Origin: Calliopsis andreniformis
Lineage: Eukaryota; Arthropoda; Insecta; Hymenoptera; Andrenidae
Reading direction: 5' to 3'
DNA: 64,000 bases
Assembly: GCF_051401765.1 (NCBI RefSeq)
Contig: NC_135064.1
Span: forward strand, 27,440,001 to 27,504,000
Of the stretch, positions 49,775 through 61,305 are shown one piece after another. Each line of letters begins with the position of its first letter. Position 1 is the first letter of the stretch. The notes below the pieces were generated by a model. The model was not told the DNA's origin. It searched no databases and was given only the letters and a program-made list of their open reading frames with translations. A program made the translations under genes and the position numbers.

Positions 49775-49814
49775 CGACACGATCTATGTCTTCTTGCGTA
49801 TAGTAGTGATGCAT
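49775..49814 (-). CDS. First coding exon of a split minus-strand gene (type II membrane protein candidate)
   Basis: Read on the minus strand, an ATG at 49814-49812 opens 13 codons, MHHYYTQEDIDRV, plus one base G. A perfect donor follows (GTGTCG|GTGAGT; plus-strand actcac at 49769-49774), so the exon ends in phase 1. Joined to exon 2, the split codon becomes GAA (Glu). The peptide is hydrophilic and acidic, consistent with a cytoplasmic N-terminus ahead of the membrane segment in exon 3. The frame upstream of the ATG stays open for about 30 codons before a stop, so a longer N-terminus or an untranslated leader exon cannot be excluded. The CpG-rich block just upstream suits a promoter. I do not recognise the protein family. 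The donor and the phase match to exon 2 are seen directly; the gene model is inferred. Confidence 0.6.
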
Positions 49815-51140
49815 CGTAGCTGGTCGGTCGGCTTGCGGTAGCAATTGAATCACTCGAGGGCGACAGTTTACGGCCGTACGATGATCATCACGGCCAATAC
49901 AGCGGTCACTTTACTCAGCTATTACTCACTTCCATCTCAAACACAGTAGCGAGACCGCCCATTCGCCACTTCCTGCACACCGCGCCGTCCCGACGATCTC
50001 CGCCACGTCCAGAGATCGTTACGCGCTATCTAGTCACGTACGCGGTCACCTGACCAACCGTGGATAACCGACACTGGAAAATGTCCAAAAGGAGGCTGAG
50101 CTCTGATAGATAACCCTGAGCAGGGGCTTTCGTTGAATCCACCGTTCGGTCGTTTACCTTCTCCCTTTCCCTTCAACACCTAAACGTTCTAGAAGGTTAA
50201 CACTGGTGGCGATCCTCGTAAATCATTGACGGGAGCCAATGAAATCTCCTCGACTTGGTCCCTCCAGGATAATTCCCAATGTCAACGACGCGACTGGTCC
50301 GTGGATGCACAAGGCCATCAGGCCCAATCGAATATTTACACGTATGTACACGCGTCACAAAGTGTCTCTCTGTGTGTAAGTCGACCCCTCGGCACCGTGT
50401 TGGTCGCGGTCACGCGCAAGGTTCGCGTCCTCCGCTTTAAGGTTATGAGTCAGGCGGCGGGGAGTCAGGCACACGGATGCTGAGCCAGGTGGCGACAAGG
50501 TGGCGGTCAGGTCGGGCCAAGCGGGCGGCGCTCGTTAACCATCGAATCGATCGCCGCGATGAAGATTTTTCCAGCGACACGGCGGCATCAACAATCGAAA
50601 CGCGGGGTTAAACGACAAGTCGAACAACATTGTGGTAGAACGCTGCTCCGCAAGCCGATTCTGCGCAGAAGCGAGCACACGGAGGCTGGCGGCGGCCACG
50701 CTACGCACCGCCGTCGCGACGCTGGCGCCATCCCAGCCGACGCGGAGCGTCGATGCCCGTGGCGGCGGCACACGCCACCACCCCCGCGACATCCTGCCAC
50801 TTCGCGCTGCCTACCGCCGCCTACAGCCCCCCAAAATCCCCTGCCGCCTCCTGGATCCGCCGCGCCACGCCGCGCCACGCCGCGTCGCAAACGTTCACCG
50901 GCCTACAACCGCTCTGCCAGCCGCCCCCGCGCTTCATCCGACCCGCCGCTGGTGGCTGCGGTATCGATTGGCCCAGTTGTCCCTCGTCAGAACGCGGCAG
51001 TCGCTCCAACATCCGAACGGCGACCCACCGCCGCCTTCTTCGCCTTTTCTTCCTCCTACACTCTGCCAGTCTTATTGCCGATGCTCCTCCTTGCGTAATG
51101 GCGCCAAGTGTAAACGGTATTTTGTCAGAGTAAATGGCGG
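49815..51140 (-). promoter_or_regulatory. CpG-rich putative promoter and 5' region of the minus-strand gene
   Basis: Immediately upstream (minus strand) of the candidate start codon the base composition shifts to GC-rich, CpG-dense DNA. It is strongest at about 50490-51060, where runs such as cgccgcgccacgccgcg occur. Three plus-strand frames stay open here for 126-179 codons and two minus-strand frames for 85-100. That is what high GC and few stop triplets produce, and the Ala/Pro/Arg-rich translations look non-functional. A second GTGAGT-type donor on the minus strand near 49945 (AGATGGAA|GTGAGT) could close an untranslated leader exon. No TATA box or initiator was assigned. The promoter role is an inference from position and composition. 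Confidence 0.4.
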
Positions 51141-54100
51141 GAGATAGCGGGCCGAAAGTTTTTGATGACCTGTCCCTTCGGGATATTTCCCACTTGCAGT
51201 TGGTCGAGGTTCTAATACGATTCTGGAGGATTGGATTATAATGGGTAATTGGAGTCTGCTGTTTATGAGCTGTGTTTGATGAAGTAGATGCGGAGAGTGT
51301 AAGTTTGGAGGTTGTATCGCCTGGTATAGGGTAGATTTCAGCGGGTTCTGCTTGCGTCGATAGAACTGACGTCTATTAAGCGTTATCCTTTGATGCAAAT
51401 GTTTCCTTGAGTCACGTGAACCTGGAGTTAGAACAGTAGCTAACCTTGCTGCCACTGGACTTGAGAAACTGGATCTGGACTATTCTGGGGTCTTTACTAT
51501 GATCTATGGTCATCATTCTCACTTTAAGAATATTAAAAATCTTCTTCTCTAGGTCGACTGTAAACCTGGACTCTCTTATAAAGTGATCAATGGCCGATCC
51601 AATTGCTGTTTTAGTTGAAGTTCAGGCTTACAGTAATCTTCATATGAGCGAAGGTCAATTCTAAGCTGTATCTCGCAAGATGCACTTTAGAAATGAAATA
51701 AATGTCAACTCCACAATCCATCTTCGACGTAAACTTTTGTGGAAACCCATCCGCTTCCGATGAAAGGTATTCTAGCTGTTGAATTACTGAAGGCGAATCG
51801 ATCGTATGGTCTACAATGTCTCTGGACTTCAATCCTTATCCGGAGATATCTCAAACAACTTGCTCGCGGAAGGACAGTTACCAAACTGTAGGATCTCGAT
51901 TGTAGATGGTTGTTACGCCATTCGGAGTACTGCAAGAACTTTCGATCATGCTCGGAAATCCACCGGGCGACATTGTGCCCTTCTCGATGTTCTTCGAACA
52001 CTACCGTGCAATTTCTAAAGGCTAAACTTCGAAGCGGAGGATCGATCAAACAGTCCCTGCAATACAGCTAACGTTCTTCTAAATTTTGGATAAATATTTG
52101 GAGAAAACTTTCGACGACATAGAACACATGTACTCAAGCAGCACCTAACTTCTCTATCAAATTGTACCAAGTTTACCCTTTTGGAAGAAGTGTATTGTTG
52201 TGAAATCCTTTGATAGCATCTTGAACATACACTCTAGTTTGGTGAACTGTAAAATCTCGAAGAAAATTACTATCTAGCCTCCGGAATAAAAATAGATATT
52301 CTGTAAATATACTATTATTAGTGAGCTATTTGTGTAGATGCGAAAAAACAGAATCGAAGACGAAACAGGAAGCAGCAGATAAAGATGTTGAACCCATAAA
52401 CCCCATGCCAACCATAGTGCACTCGTATAAAGCTTCATATCAGCAGCAGATACATGTTTAATGACTAAATTTACTAGATTCAGTCCTCCCTTAAGGTTCA
52501 CTGTCACCAATTTCCTCAAAAGTTTCAGTTCCACTTTGAAAGAAGAACCACCCACGTCCAACGTAGAAATACTTTCCAAGCATGTCTCTCAGATCTGTCG
52601 GATGACGACACCACGGACTTAACGTTGCCCTTTGCCCAAGAAAATCCTCGAATATTCCACGAGCAGCGGGTTCTTCCAGTCCCTGGTTGTAGGTTCACCC
52701 TTTTCGCGCGTCAGGTCGTAAGGAGGGAAGCGACCTCAGTAGGTACAGGGGAATACGGGGCAATGGTAGCCGGGGCGATCGTGACTAGAGCGAGCCAGAA
52801 AACAGGAGGGCGCATAAACGACAAAGGACCCTGGCATTATTATGTTCCAGGGCTGAATGCATGACAATGCCAAGCGAGATTCTCTCTCCTCGTTTGTTTC
52901 TCTGTCTCCGTTATTCTCGCCAGGCCTCGTCTTTGTCCCCTTGGTAGCCGGTAGTCCCGCGGGCGCCGCTCAAGCACCGTTTCGGGACCACCGCTTCACA
53001 ATGCTACGCTAACAAGGTCAGCAATTAATGAATCGCTGGAAACGCGTCGTCCAGAAAAATACGGAAAATCCACGGGGACCGATGTATTATTAATGAAGTA
53101 ACCCCACGCGGTTCCACAATGCGTCAACTGCGCGCTGCGTCTTTTTCCCCTGCCCTTCTTTTGGGGGCTGAATGTATGGTAATGTGGGGGAAAGACTTGG
53201 AGGGGATGCTTTCTTTCGTTTTTGGTAACTTGGCAGTTAAAGGGACTTTGTGTGAGTGAGAAGAGGAAGGATTCAAGGAAAGAGACAACTCATATTTTTT
53301 CTTTTGGAGGGATTAGTGACTTTAAGCAAGCGTCAATGGAGTTGGTACACGTATATTACAATATAAATTTAAAATATAATATTCTTCTCATTTCTGTATT
53401 TTATGAGTATGAGGAGAAATCGGTGTGACCTAGTTTAAAAAAACTTGAGTCATCTTAATCAGTGACGGTACTGTCATATATAGTAACACAGATAAAATGT
53501 AGAAGGTTCTTTTTTCCGCTGTACTTGCAAGGAAAGTAGAGCTTCCTTCTGTTACAATTTATTCCTACCCCTTTTCAAATTATAATCCGTTAAAGTACAA
53601 GCTTTTGTAAAAAAGTGAATTGGAAACTTATGACCCCTTTTCTCTCTCCAGCGTCATGATCTCCTTTGTTTTCGAAATTAAAATGCTAAAACTTTGTGGT
53701 GGTGTAACAGTTACTCTGTTCGTAGGCACATTTGTAACGCCCTAGTAGAGCCTTTGCATGTTGATGATTTTCATCGCCGCAAAGCGGAAATTGTCGAACC
53801 GGAATATACGTTTCAAAGTTTCCGTTTCAGAAACAGAATATTCGTTCCCTTCATAAAAAAAAACTGCTATCGTTGCGTCTACTTTCCCATGCAACAAACT
53901 TTTTTTCCTCACGAATATTCCGGGGTGGTTAAAAAATGGCTTTGGAAGAAAGCATCGGAAGCGATGGTTCACAGTCGCTCGTCGGGTAAGCCCTTCAAAA
54001 AATTGGGCGGTACGCGGCCCAGATTTAAGCGGGTGATACCTATCTCTGTTTAGTTTCAATATAAAAAAAGTGGGTCTGTACTTCGGCGTTTTTTTGTCAA

Positions 54101-55170
54101 ACAGAAGCAAGTAAAAATACCTGGGGACAGTAGAATCGCAAAGGGATACGAGATAAAAACGCGAAAGAATTTTCGCAAATTCTAACGAAATAACAGAAAA
54201 AGAGGTATACTTTTTATTTTGTGTAATCCCTGTACTCTGACTATTTCCAAAGGTAAATGTACAACACTAGACATTAAAGATATAAACTGAACATTCTTCT
54301 ATTTTTAACAACTTAATCGTTTTTACAAGGCATTAATACATTTTACAATGTACTATACCAATTTTATCAAAAATAATAAAAAAGAAAAAAAACATTTTCA
54401 ACGATCCAAAAAAAGAAATACCGCAGTTCTATAGTTTTAATTGCTGCCCAACTCGTTCCAAATTCATGGAGCACTCCCTATCGTGTCGCGTGATACGTCC
54501 CGATACCTTCGTCAATATCATCGTTTTCTCCCATTCGCGTTTGCGCGTTCAGGAGCGATACGAATGGGCGATTTCAAAGATGTTTGAATGATGAATCCAA
54601 TATCACCGAGGACAACAAACCGGCAGAAGCGAAATACACCCCGGGGACAGAGACCGTTTCCCTAAAACAGGCCAATGAGTCCTCCCTGTCCAACATACAT
54701 CAGGGACGGTATGGGTGTAGAGGCGCGCACGCACGCTCCTGCTGCCGAGCAATGCATCATATGTTACAGATTGGTTTTTAGGTAAAAGAACAGCTCTGTA
54801 ATAGTGTGGACATTTGACGTCGGTGCGAGAGAGGAATGGTTGGAAAATAACGAAAGTAAAACGGCGGCCATTTATCCTCGCCGCGCCTCGGTTAGCGCGA
54901 TTTTTTACTCGCCAGGCAATTCGTACCTTTACGATTTCGCTTAAATTACGCGGAAACGCGAGCCCCTGTTCGACTGGAGTCGTCATTTCGAGAAATTGAG
55001 GAGAAAGAGGTCTATTAAGCTTCTAATGTCTTGATGAGAAAATTTGAATGCGTCTGACCTTACTTTGACACTTACTACTGGACATCGGATCGGTAAATCA
55101 GAGATGCGATATACTTGGTTATAGATTTGGATACTTTTCAATATTAGGGAAATCTTATTTGCATGCTGTA

Positions 55171-55539
55171 TACAGGGTTTTTGACGTATCAGAAATTTGA
55201 TGGGGTGATTCACAACAAGCCGTGAAATGTGTTTAGTTTGGGACCTATTCCACTGGATTTACCGCGTCTGACTTGAGGTTTATTCTACTACTTTCGCTGT
55301 ATCTGACTAGAGCTTATTCTACTGATCTCACTGTGCCTGTCTCGTCATGTACTCTCCTGTCTTTCCTTGTATCTGCTTTGGGACTTATTCTACTGATTTC
55401 ACTGTGTTTGACCTGGCTACTGCATAACGGCAGTAGAATAAGTCCTCAAACGCAATTTCATCACTCTTAATTTTCATCCTACCTTGCCATGTAGAATCAG
55501 CCCTTAAAATTTCTGATCTCTATTGACGAACACCCTGTA
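55171..55539. mobile_element. Short inverted-repeat element (MITE-like) with 35-bp internal tandem units
   Basis: The left end tacagggtttttgacgtatc matches the reverse complement of the right end (tacagggtgttcgtcaatag...atcagaaat), giving imperfect terminal inverted repeats of about 25-30 bp. TA lies outside both ends (55169-55170 and 55540-55541), as expected for a Tc1/mariner-like TA target, though that class is an inference. Inside, five units begin at 55264, 55299, 55333, 55369 and 55404, a period of 35 bases, each with the core ttattctactgatttcactg. They run into a palindromic hinge (ctactgcataacggcagtag). The element is 369 bp and encodes no transposase. Confidence 0.7.
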
Positions 55540-58500
55540 TAAGAACTCTAACAGTGCTACAGATACGGTTTAAAAATGATGTCATCGAGCGCCCTCGCGG
55601 AATTTCATTCGTGTGAATCCACGCGCAATTAACGGATAATTCGGTGTTCAACGTAAACGCCGGTGCATTCCTTCGTCGCCCTAATGTTTGCAAAGATATA
55701 CACCCGGGCGAAAGTAAACCACTGCCGACGGATTCCTCCCAAGTATTCACGACCACTAATTACAAGGGACGCTAAATTACATAACTTTAACGCGCGGTTG
55801 TACGTTCTAATTTGAAGCGATCGTTAAAGGGCCGCTCGACTGCTCAGTTTATGCATATTCATCAAGTATTTTTTTAACGAACCAACCGACCGAAACCCAG
55901 AGAAAAAAAACTATTTCTGATTTATTCTACCATTTCCACGATCCCTAATCATCGTTTTGTAAATTAATGGCGGAGCGACGTCGCGGTGTTTCGCGGTCGA
56001 TCGCGGCATAGCGGTTGTGATGCACCTATGCGGCATCTCCAATTAACGCGGATGACATCGCTGCATTCCGATAGATACGAATAAACGTAGTGGTTCACGC
56101 GCGCGAGAGCATAAGCGTTCCTCGTTATTATAGAATCGCGGGGCCACTCAGCCATCGTATAATTGCCTCCGCGTATACGTACACTTCGTTATCTACGACT
56201 TACGTACCGTTGCTAATTATCTCCCTTTCCACTTGTACTTTTTCCCTCCTCCCTTACCACATCTCTTTTCTTTTCTATATATTTATCCAACCTTTTCTTT
56301 CTTTTCTGTTTTGAGGGTGAGTCGACTGGCTCTTTGTTACCTGTTTTACGGAGAAACGTTGTTCCTGATTCGACTTTCTGATCCAGGAAAAAATAGATGT
56401 TTATATATTGAGATAGAATGGATTTGGAGTAGATGCCCTATGAGCTGACACTGACCATAGCTGTTTTCGCAAGAAAATGCACTATAAATGAGCAATTATA
56501 CCTAACTAATTATAAGTCCAAGAATCAATCAGCCTTCTAAATTAATTTCTCATAATTTTTCAGCTCAATGACCTCTTCCGAATATCAACCACCTATATGG
56601 ATCCTTCCCCAAAATCTAAAAGGATAACAAGCAAAATTCTTCACCAAGCCCCGAACATTCTACCATCACCCCCACGACTCCAATACCTCTCGACCGACTG
56701 TAATACGCGAATTCGGCGCAGCTCGAGCAGCAGCACGCGTGTCAGGGAAAAAAGCCCGGTAACAGGATTCCACCTGACGGCGATGCGCCAGCGGAAATCG
56801 AGTTCCCGGCCAGGGTCACGCGGCCAGATGGAGGGCTGATTAAATCAACGAATCGAAACTTCACGGCGAGTCGCGGTCATTCAATTTCGTCGACTCTGGA
56901 AGGCTTTCGTTGATGCGAGCCGAGCTTGCCGGCAGCGACCGCTAACGAAAAGTTCTCTCGGACTGGCTACGTGTAGAAGGGAGATGAGGGAAGGAAGGGT
57001 GAGCAGAGGGGGGCTAGCTTACGACGAGAGAAACAGCGCGAAGGGAATGGAAAGGCGGGCAGACGGACCAGCAGCCAGATGAGGGCAGTCGAGGGGCCGA
57101 GGAGAGGGAAGAGTGACGAGAGCACATCCACCGAATCACAAATGAGTTGCGAGACTCGATTAAGCATCTTCCGGATGCATTATTAAGGGTACCGGCTAAA
57201 GGGTGCGGCGAAGAGAAGCCGCGGGATGGAGGGGAAGTGAGTGGACCAGGCAGAGGGTTAGATAGAGCGGTTCTAGGGGCCCGTGGGAGCGGCAACTAAT
57301 GGGTTGTAACTAGTGTGTGCAGCGGATTATACCTTCTCGGTCAAGCCTGTGCAAGCTACTGTACTGGAGGAGCTCGAGTGGCTGTCTGCGAGAGCGGGAA
57401 CGCCGACTGTTGGCTACCTGGCCAGAAAAGGAGGGGAGCTTCCCGTCGACGCGAAGGCTTAACCCCGAGACTTTATGAATGCCTCGTCGTGGCGCAAGAG
57501 TTCAGCTAAGATAAGGGCTTTCCGCATCCTCTTTCCTCTCGTCTCAACAGACTCGGTCTCTTTCACGCCACGTCGAAAACGATGCGTCCACCCTCCACCC
57601 TGCCCGAAATCCAACCAACATTTTCCTGGGCACGCAACCACCGGCATCATCGTCGAGCTGCATGCACCTATCCACCGCTTAACGTCAGATTTCGCAACTT
57701 CCCAGCCTGGCGTCTCGTTAATATTCGAACGGCTATCTTTCGTGGTAGATCGCTGGAACGTGGCCGTTCAGCGGTGATTTGGATGGCGTCATGTCAGGCT
57801 TCAGCGAGTGATTTCGGTTTCGTTTTCGACTATTTGCGACGCCGTGTATCCTTTGTATTGATTCAAACTCGCCGTGGTTAATACATTGAATCTTAATTGA
57901 TCTGAAATTACCGCTAACTCTACCCGAATGGCAGAAATGAATCCTCACAGGAGCAGTAAATAATTCACTATAATCAGTAATGGTTACCAACGGACCGGAC
58001 GTCGATGCAAGACTAAAAAATTCATTGCAGCTTTTAATAGTGTTCCGTGGAGACCTTATCGCTCTCGCGGGCATTGTTCGTCAAGCCACATGAAACAGAA
58101 CAGTCCTGGAAGTACGAGCGGCCAGCGCATTTTTACTTCCAGAAGATGGAACAGAGACAAAAATCATGTACAATGGAATATGGCTAGCTTGGACTGGCTG
58201 GGTCCGATTGCTCGCATTAAGGAGCGTAAAATTACTCATATACTGTCCCATCCGTGCCATTTCCCATGGAAGCACCCATAACAGGGCGACAGGTCAGCCT
58301 GAGGAGGAAAGGTGCGTCAGTCTGCGCTCGGTAAAGGCGGGATTTCAATTTCATAACGCGCTAGGATGTCGTTCGATCCTTATTTCCGCTTATAAACGTG
58401 AACGACGGCGCGATAAAAGTAACTCGGCTGTCGGGCAAGGTGACAACGATGAAGAAATGGCACAGTCACGGCTGCTGATGAAACGAGTGGAAGGGGGTGG

Positions 58501-59189
58501 GTTAGGGTGGAGAAGCTGCAATGTTGACGGGGTCAAATAGTCATGGATTCTTACCCATATCTATGAGATCATAAAACCGCCAGCTGAAAATTAATTTTCT
58601 TGAATATCAAACATTTCATATTATACAATTTACTGTAAAAGCACTGTAGACGCTTTAATCCCAAACACAACTCTTCAAGTCACTATAACGAGTCTAACTA
58701 GCATACAGTGGGTGTACAGCTAAGGGTAGCTACAAGAGCGTGTGACTAACAACTATCAAGCCTCAGTAGCGAAAGGGTTAAGTGCACAATGACGACGCGA
58801 AGCATTGATCTACCGTGGCCTATTCTTCATGTTTCAAGTACGGCTGATTTTCTCCAGGTCAAGAGGTCCTCAAAACTTTCAAGCTTTCATTGCTGACGTA
58901 ATCCATACCACTACCACTAGTTCCAGTGAAAAAAGGAAGGTAGAAAGGGAGGAAAGAATTAATGGGCGACAAGTGGTACCGTGGTCGGGGTGGAAAGAAA
59001 ACACGGCGCAGCGGCGAAATACGTTTCCCGAGTCACGAATCGCCGTGAGAAAGGGGCTCGCTTAAAAATCTGCTAAAGTGAATATTATTTAAATCTGTTG
59101 GAATAACAGGAATATCGCGTGAACGATTAGCCGGGAGGGCGAGGAACACCGCGCGGTGGCGGCTACCCTCGCGTTGCTATCGCGGCCAG

Positions 59190-59307
59190 ACGCTACCACC
59201 GGCAACAGCCAGGACGCCGCCGCCACCACCACCAGCAACGCCATCAACGCCACCACCACCATTGGTAGCATCCCCATCATCGCGACCACCGCCACCACTA
59301 CCACCCC
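59190..59307. repeat. ACC/GCC imperfect triplet-repeat tract
   Basis: About 118 bases of imperfect CCA, GCC and AAC triplets (cgctaccaccggcaacag, cgccgccgccaccaccacc, accgccaccactaccacc). One plus-strand frame reads as a Thr/Ala/Asn-rich peptide (DAAATTTSNAINATTTIG) ending at TAA or TGA within the next few codons, and another as poly-Pro. Such tracts occur in transcription-factor exons. No acceptor precedes it and only a poor donor follows, so I annotate it as a repeat. Confidence 0.7.
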
Positions 59308-59340
59308 AGACGGTGGATAACCTCCGTTTGTAATATTATT

Positions 59341-59910
59341 TCAGGTATGTATACGTGGCCCTGCGTTAACTTCCCTAGTGGTGCACAGCTGCGATAAAAA
59401 TAGGAAATTTTGGTCACATTCGATTATTTCATTTTTGATGTCCTTGAAGATCGACATCTTTGAGGATCCCTTACTTGAAATTTCACATGTTTTATAAGAT
59501 GATTGCAGAGGGTAATTTTTATGTAGGACTCTGTCATCTCTATTATCTTTAAAAATACCATTTTTGTAGAGGACTACAGTTATGTCTTGACCAAAAATCG
59601 CCATCAACTTGTAGCCCAAATTCAGTTCTTCAATTTCTCTAAAAATTGAGTTGCTAGCTTCTCTCACTTTTTTCAGAAAAGTAAAATCAATTAAAAAAAA
59701 TAATTGGGTGATACTTCCTCCGTCAATAACCAAACTTATCCTGAATAATATACCCACTTTTAAGGTGAAATATAATTTTTGTCCACCCTTTTGAAACGCT
59801 ATGCAGAGTATGTGCGTTCTCGCACGCGCGGCTGGACGCTCGCCCTTCTGCGGCCCATACGTTTGTCTCGCTTCTGCATGCCACCTATCTGCGAGCACGC
59901 GAGCGCGCAA
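59341..59910 (-). CDS. Unidentified long minus-strand open frame in an AT-rich inserted block
   Basis: This frame has no stop for 189 codons. About 136 of them fall in an AT-rich block (59390-59800), where chance frames should be short. There is no ATG near its start; the first in-frame Met is about residue 102. It is therefore either part of an exon, a decayed element's coding piece, or chance. The translation contains protein-like pieces (REIEELNLGYKLMAIFG, VVLYKNGIFKDNRDDRVL), but I cannot place them in a family. The block edges (gtggtgcac on the left, ccaccctttt on the right) suggest an inserted repeat. No splice sites were convincing. Confidence 0.2.
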   Translation of the reverse strand: MRARVLADRWHAEARQTYGPQKGERPAARARTHILCIAFQKGGQKLYFTLKVGILFRISLVIDGGSITQLFFLIDFTFLKKVREASNSIFREIEELNLGYKLMAIFGQDITVVLYKNGIFKDNRDDRVLHKNYPLQSSYKTCEISSKGSSKMSIFKDIKNEIIECDQNFLFLSQLCTTREVNAGPRIHT

Positions 59911-61276
59911 TCGGCCACCATAAAGAGAGATAGCGACCCAGGGAATATCTGCGAAACGCTCTCTCCAGGCTGGTTGCTTTTATTCCAGCTCGGGCACCAC
60001 CCCCGCGGTTATCTCCGCGCGCTGCTGTCTGATATCTGGCCCGATTCAAATGTACCGCGTCATTACGGGGGTTGAACTGTGTGCCGCGCGTCGCGGCGTC
60101 GCGATGCCGGCTCCCAATGCTTGTTTACGTTTACCCCGGCGCAGATTGCTGCGTCGTTACGCCTCGCTTCACGCGCGCCACATTTCCGATGCACCGTGCG
60201 ATCAGTCGCCAAAGAATCGCTCTATCCGACGTTTCCCACATTTATTTTGCATATTATTGCCGCTTGTATAAACAATCGGGATTAGAAAACTCGTGTTGGA
60301 GAGTCTGCGTCTCGAATCATTAGAATGTTTGTTGATATGGGGACGTTTCTTGGATGAGCTACCTGGGTGGAGGCTTGATAAGACCTTGGGGAAAGGAGCC
60401 TATGGTAATTGTCGGCTCAATGAGGGCCGTCTTATCTGGGATCTACTTTAGTATCGAAGTAGGTAATCGCCTATTAAGGGTTGGCAGCGTAAGAGCCCTC
60501 CATTACCTTGGCCTAAAAAGGATAGCAAGTGGGAAGTAGATAGGAGATAATGTCGATAGTTTAGTGTATTCTGTTGAACAGTTGTGTACAGTCTCTAGAC
60601 GAACGAAATAAATTTGTGTTCTTATACTCTATTACCGATGATTTCCCTAGATTAATTATGTCTGCGAAGAAAGTGAAAGATGAAGGTCAAAAGGTCACCG
60701 AGATCCCTCTCAGGAAACACGACGACGTCACCGCTGACACAATCTCGAACAAAGGACACCAAAAGTAGTAACACGACGTCCGAAGCACTGGGTTCGATGT
60801 TATCCGGCTCTTAGGAGAATTACTTCGCGCCTCGCCGTCCCCAGGCCCTTTATGTCCCTAATATCGACGCGTGTTACACAGTCCGATCTCTGCCGACCGA
60901 TAACGATATTCCATCGATGTGTTCGGGCGCGCGCCTTAGGGCCAGCCTCCGCACAAAAAGGGGGAAGCGAGCCGTCACGTGCCGCTGCGCCACGGGGAGC
61001 AGAGCACGGGGTCGAAATCTTGATCGCGTCACATCGCGGACGTGTCGAGGCACGCGTTATTCGTGGTGACAGCCATGCAGCGTAGATGTTCCCGTGATTA
61101 CGCCGCCGCGAGGATAAATCTTCCGACGGGCTGCGACTTCTGGCTGCGAGCACACGGACACGAGCACAGATGACTGGACACGAGCGTGAAACGCGAGCTG
61201 ACGCGCAGACCAATGTCGTGTATGAGGAAATACGTCGGATGGGGTGCCTCCTGTTTCATCTTCCTCGTACGCTTTG

Positions 61277-61305
61277 TATACGGGGTGTCTCGGGAGTAAG
61301 TGGTT
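61277..61305. mobile_element. 'ACAGGGTGTCCC'-type transposon end relic
   Basis: The stretch tatacggggtgtctcgggag resembles the tatacagggtgtcccggaa ends common in insect short inverted-repeat elements. It marks the switch from CpG-rich DNA on its left to AT-rich DNA on its right. No opposing end was identified before 61760. Confidence 0.3.

Noticed and set aside
50559..51147. Three overlapping plus-strand frames of 126-179 codons and minus-strand counterparts
   Set aside because: All lie in the CpG island, where every frame is open. The translations are Ala/Pro/Arg low complexity.
51200..51220. gtcgaggttctaata, similar to the reverse of the pogo-like end at 49596, as a second terminal repeat
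   Set aside because: The match stops before the terminal CTG. The interval would enclose exon 1 and the CpG island, so pairing is implausible.
59324..59347. ttatttcag|gtatgt, a possible recursive splice site on the plus strand
   Set aside because: No plus-strand host gene is established here, and the pyrimidine tract is interrupted by purines.
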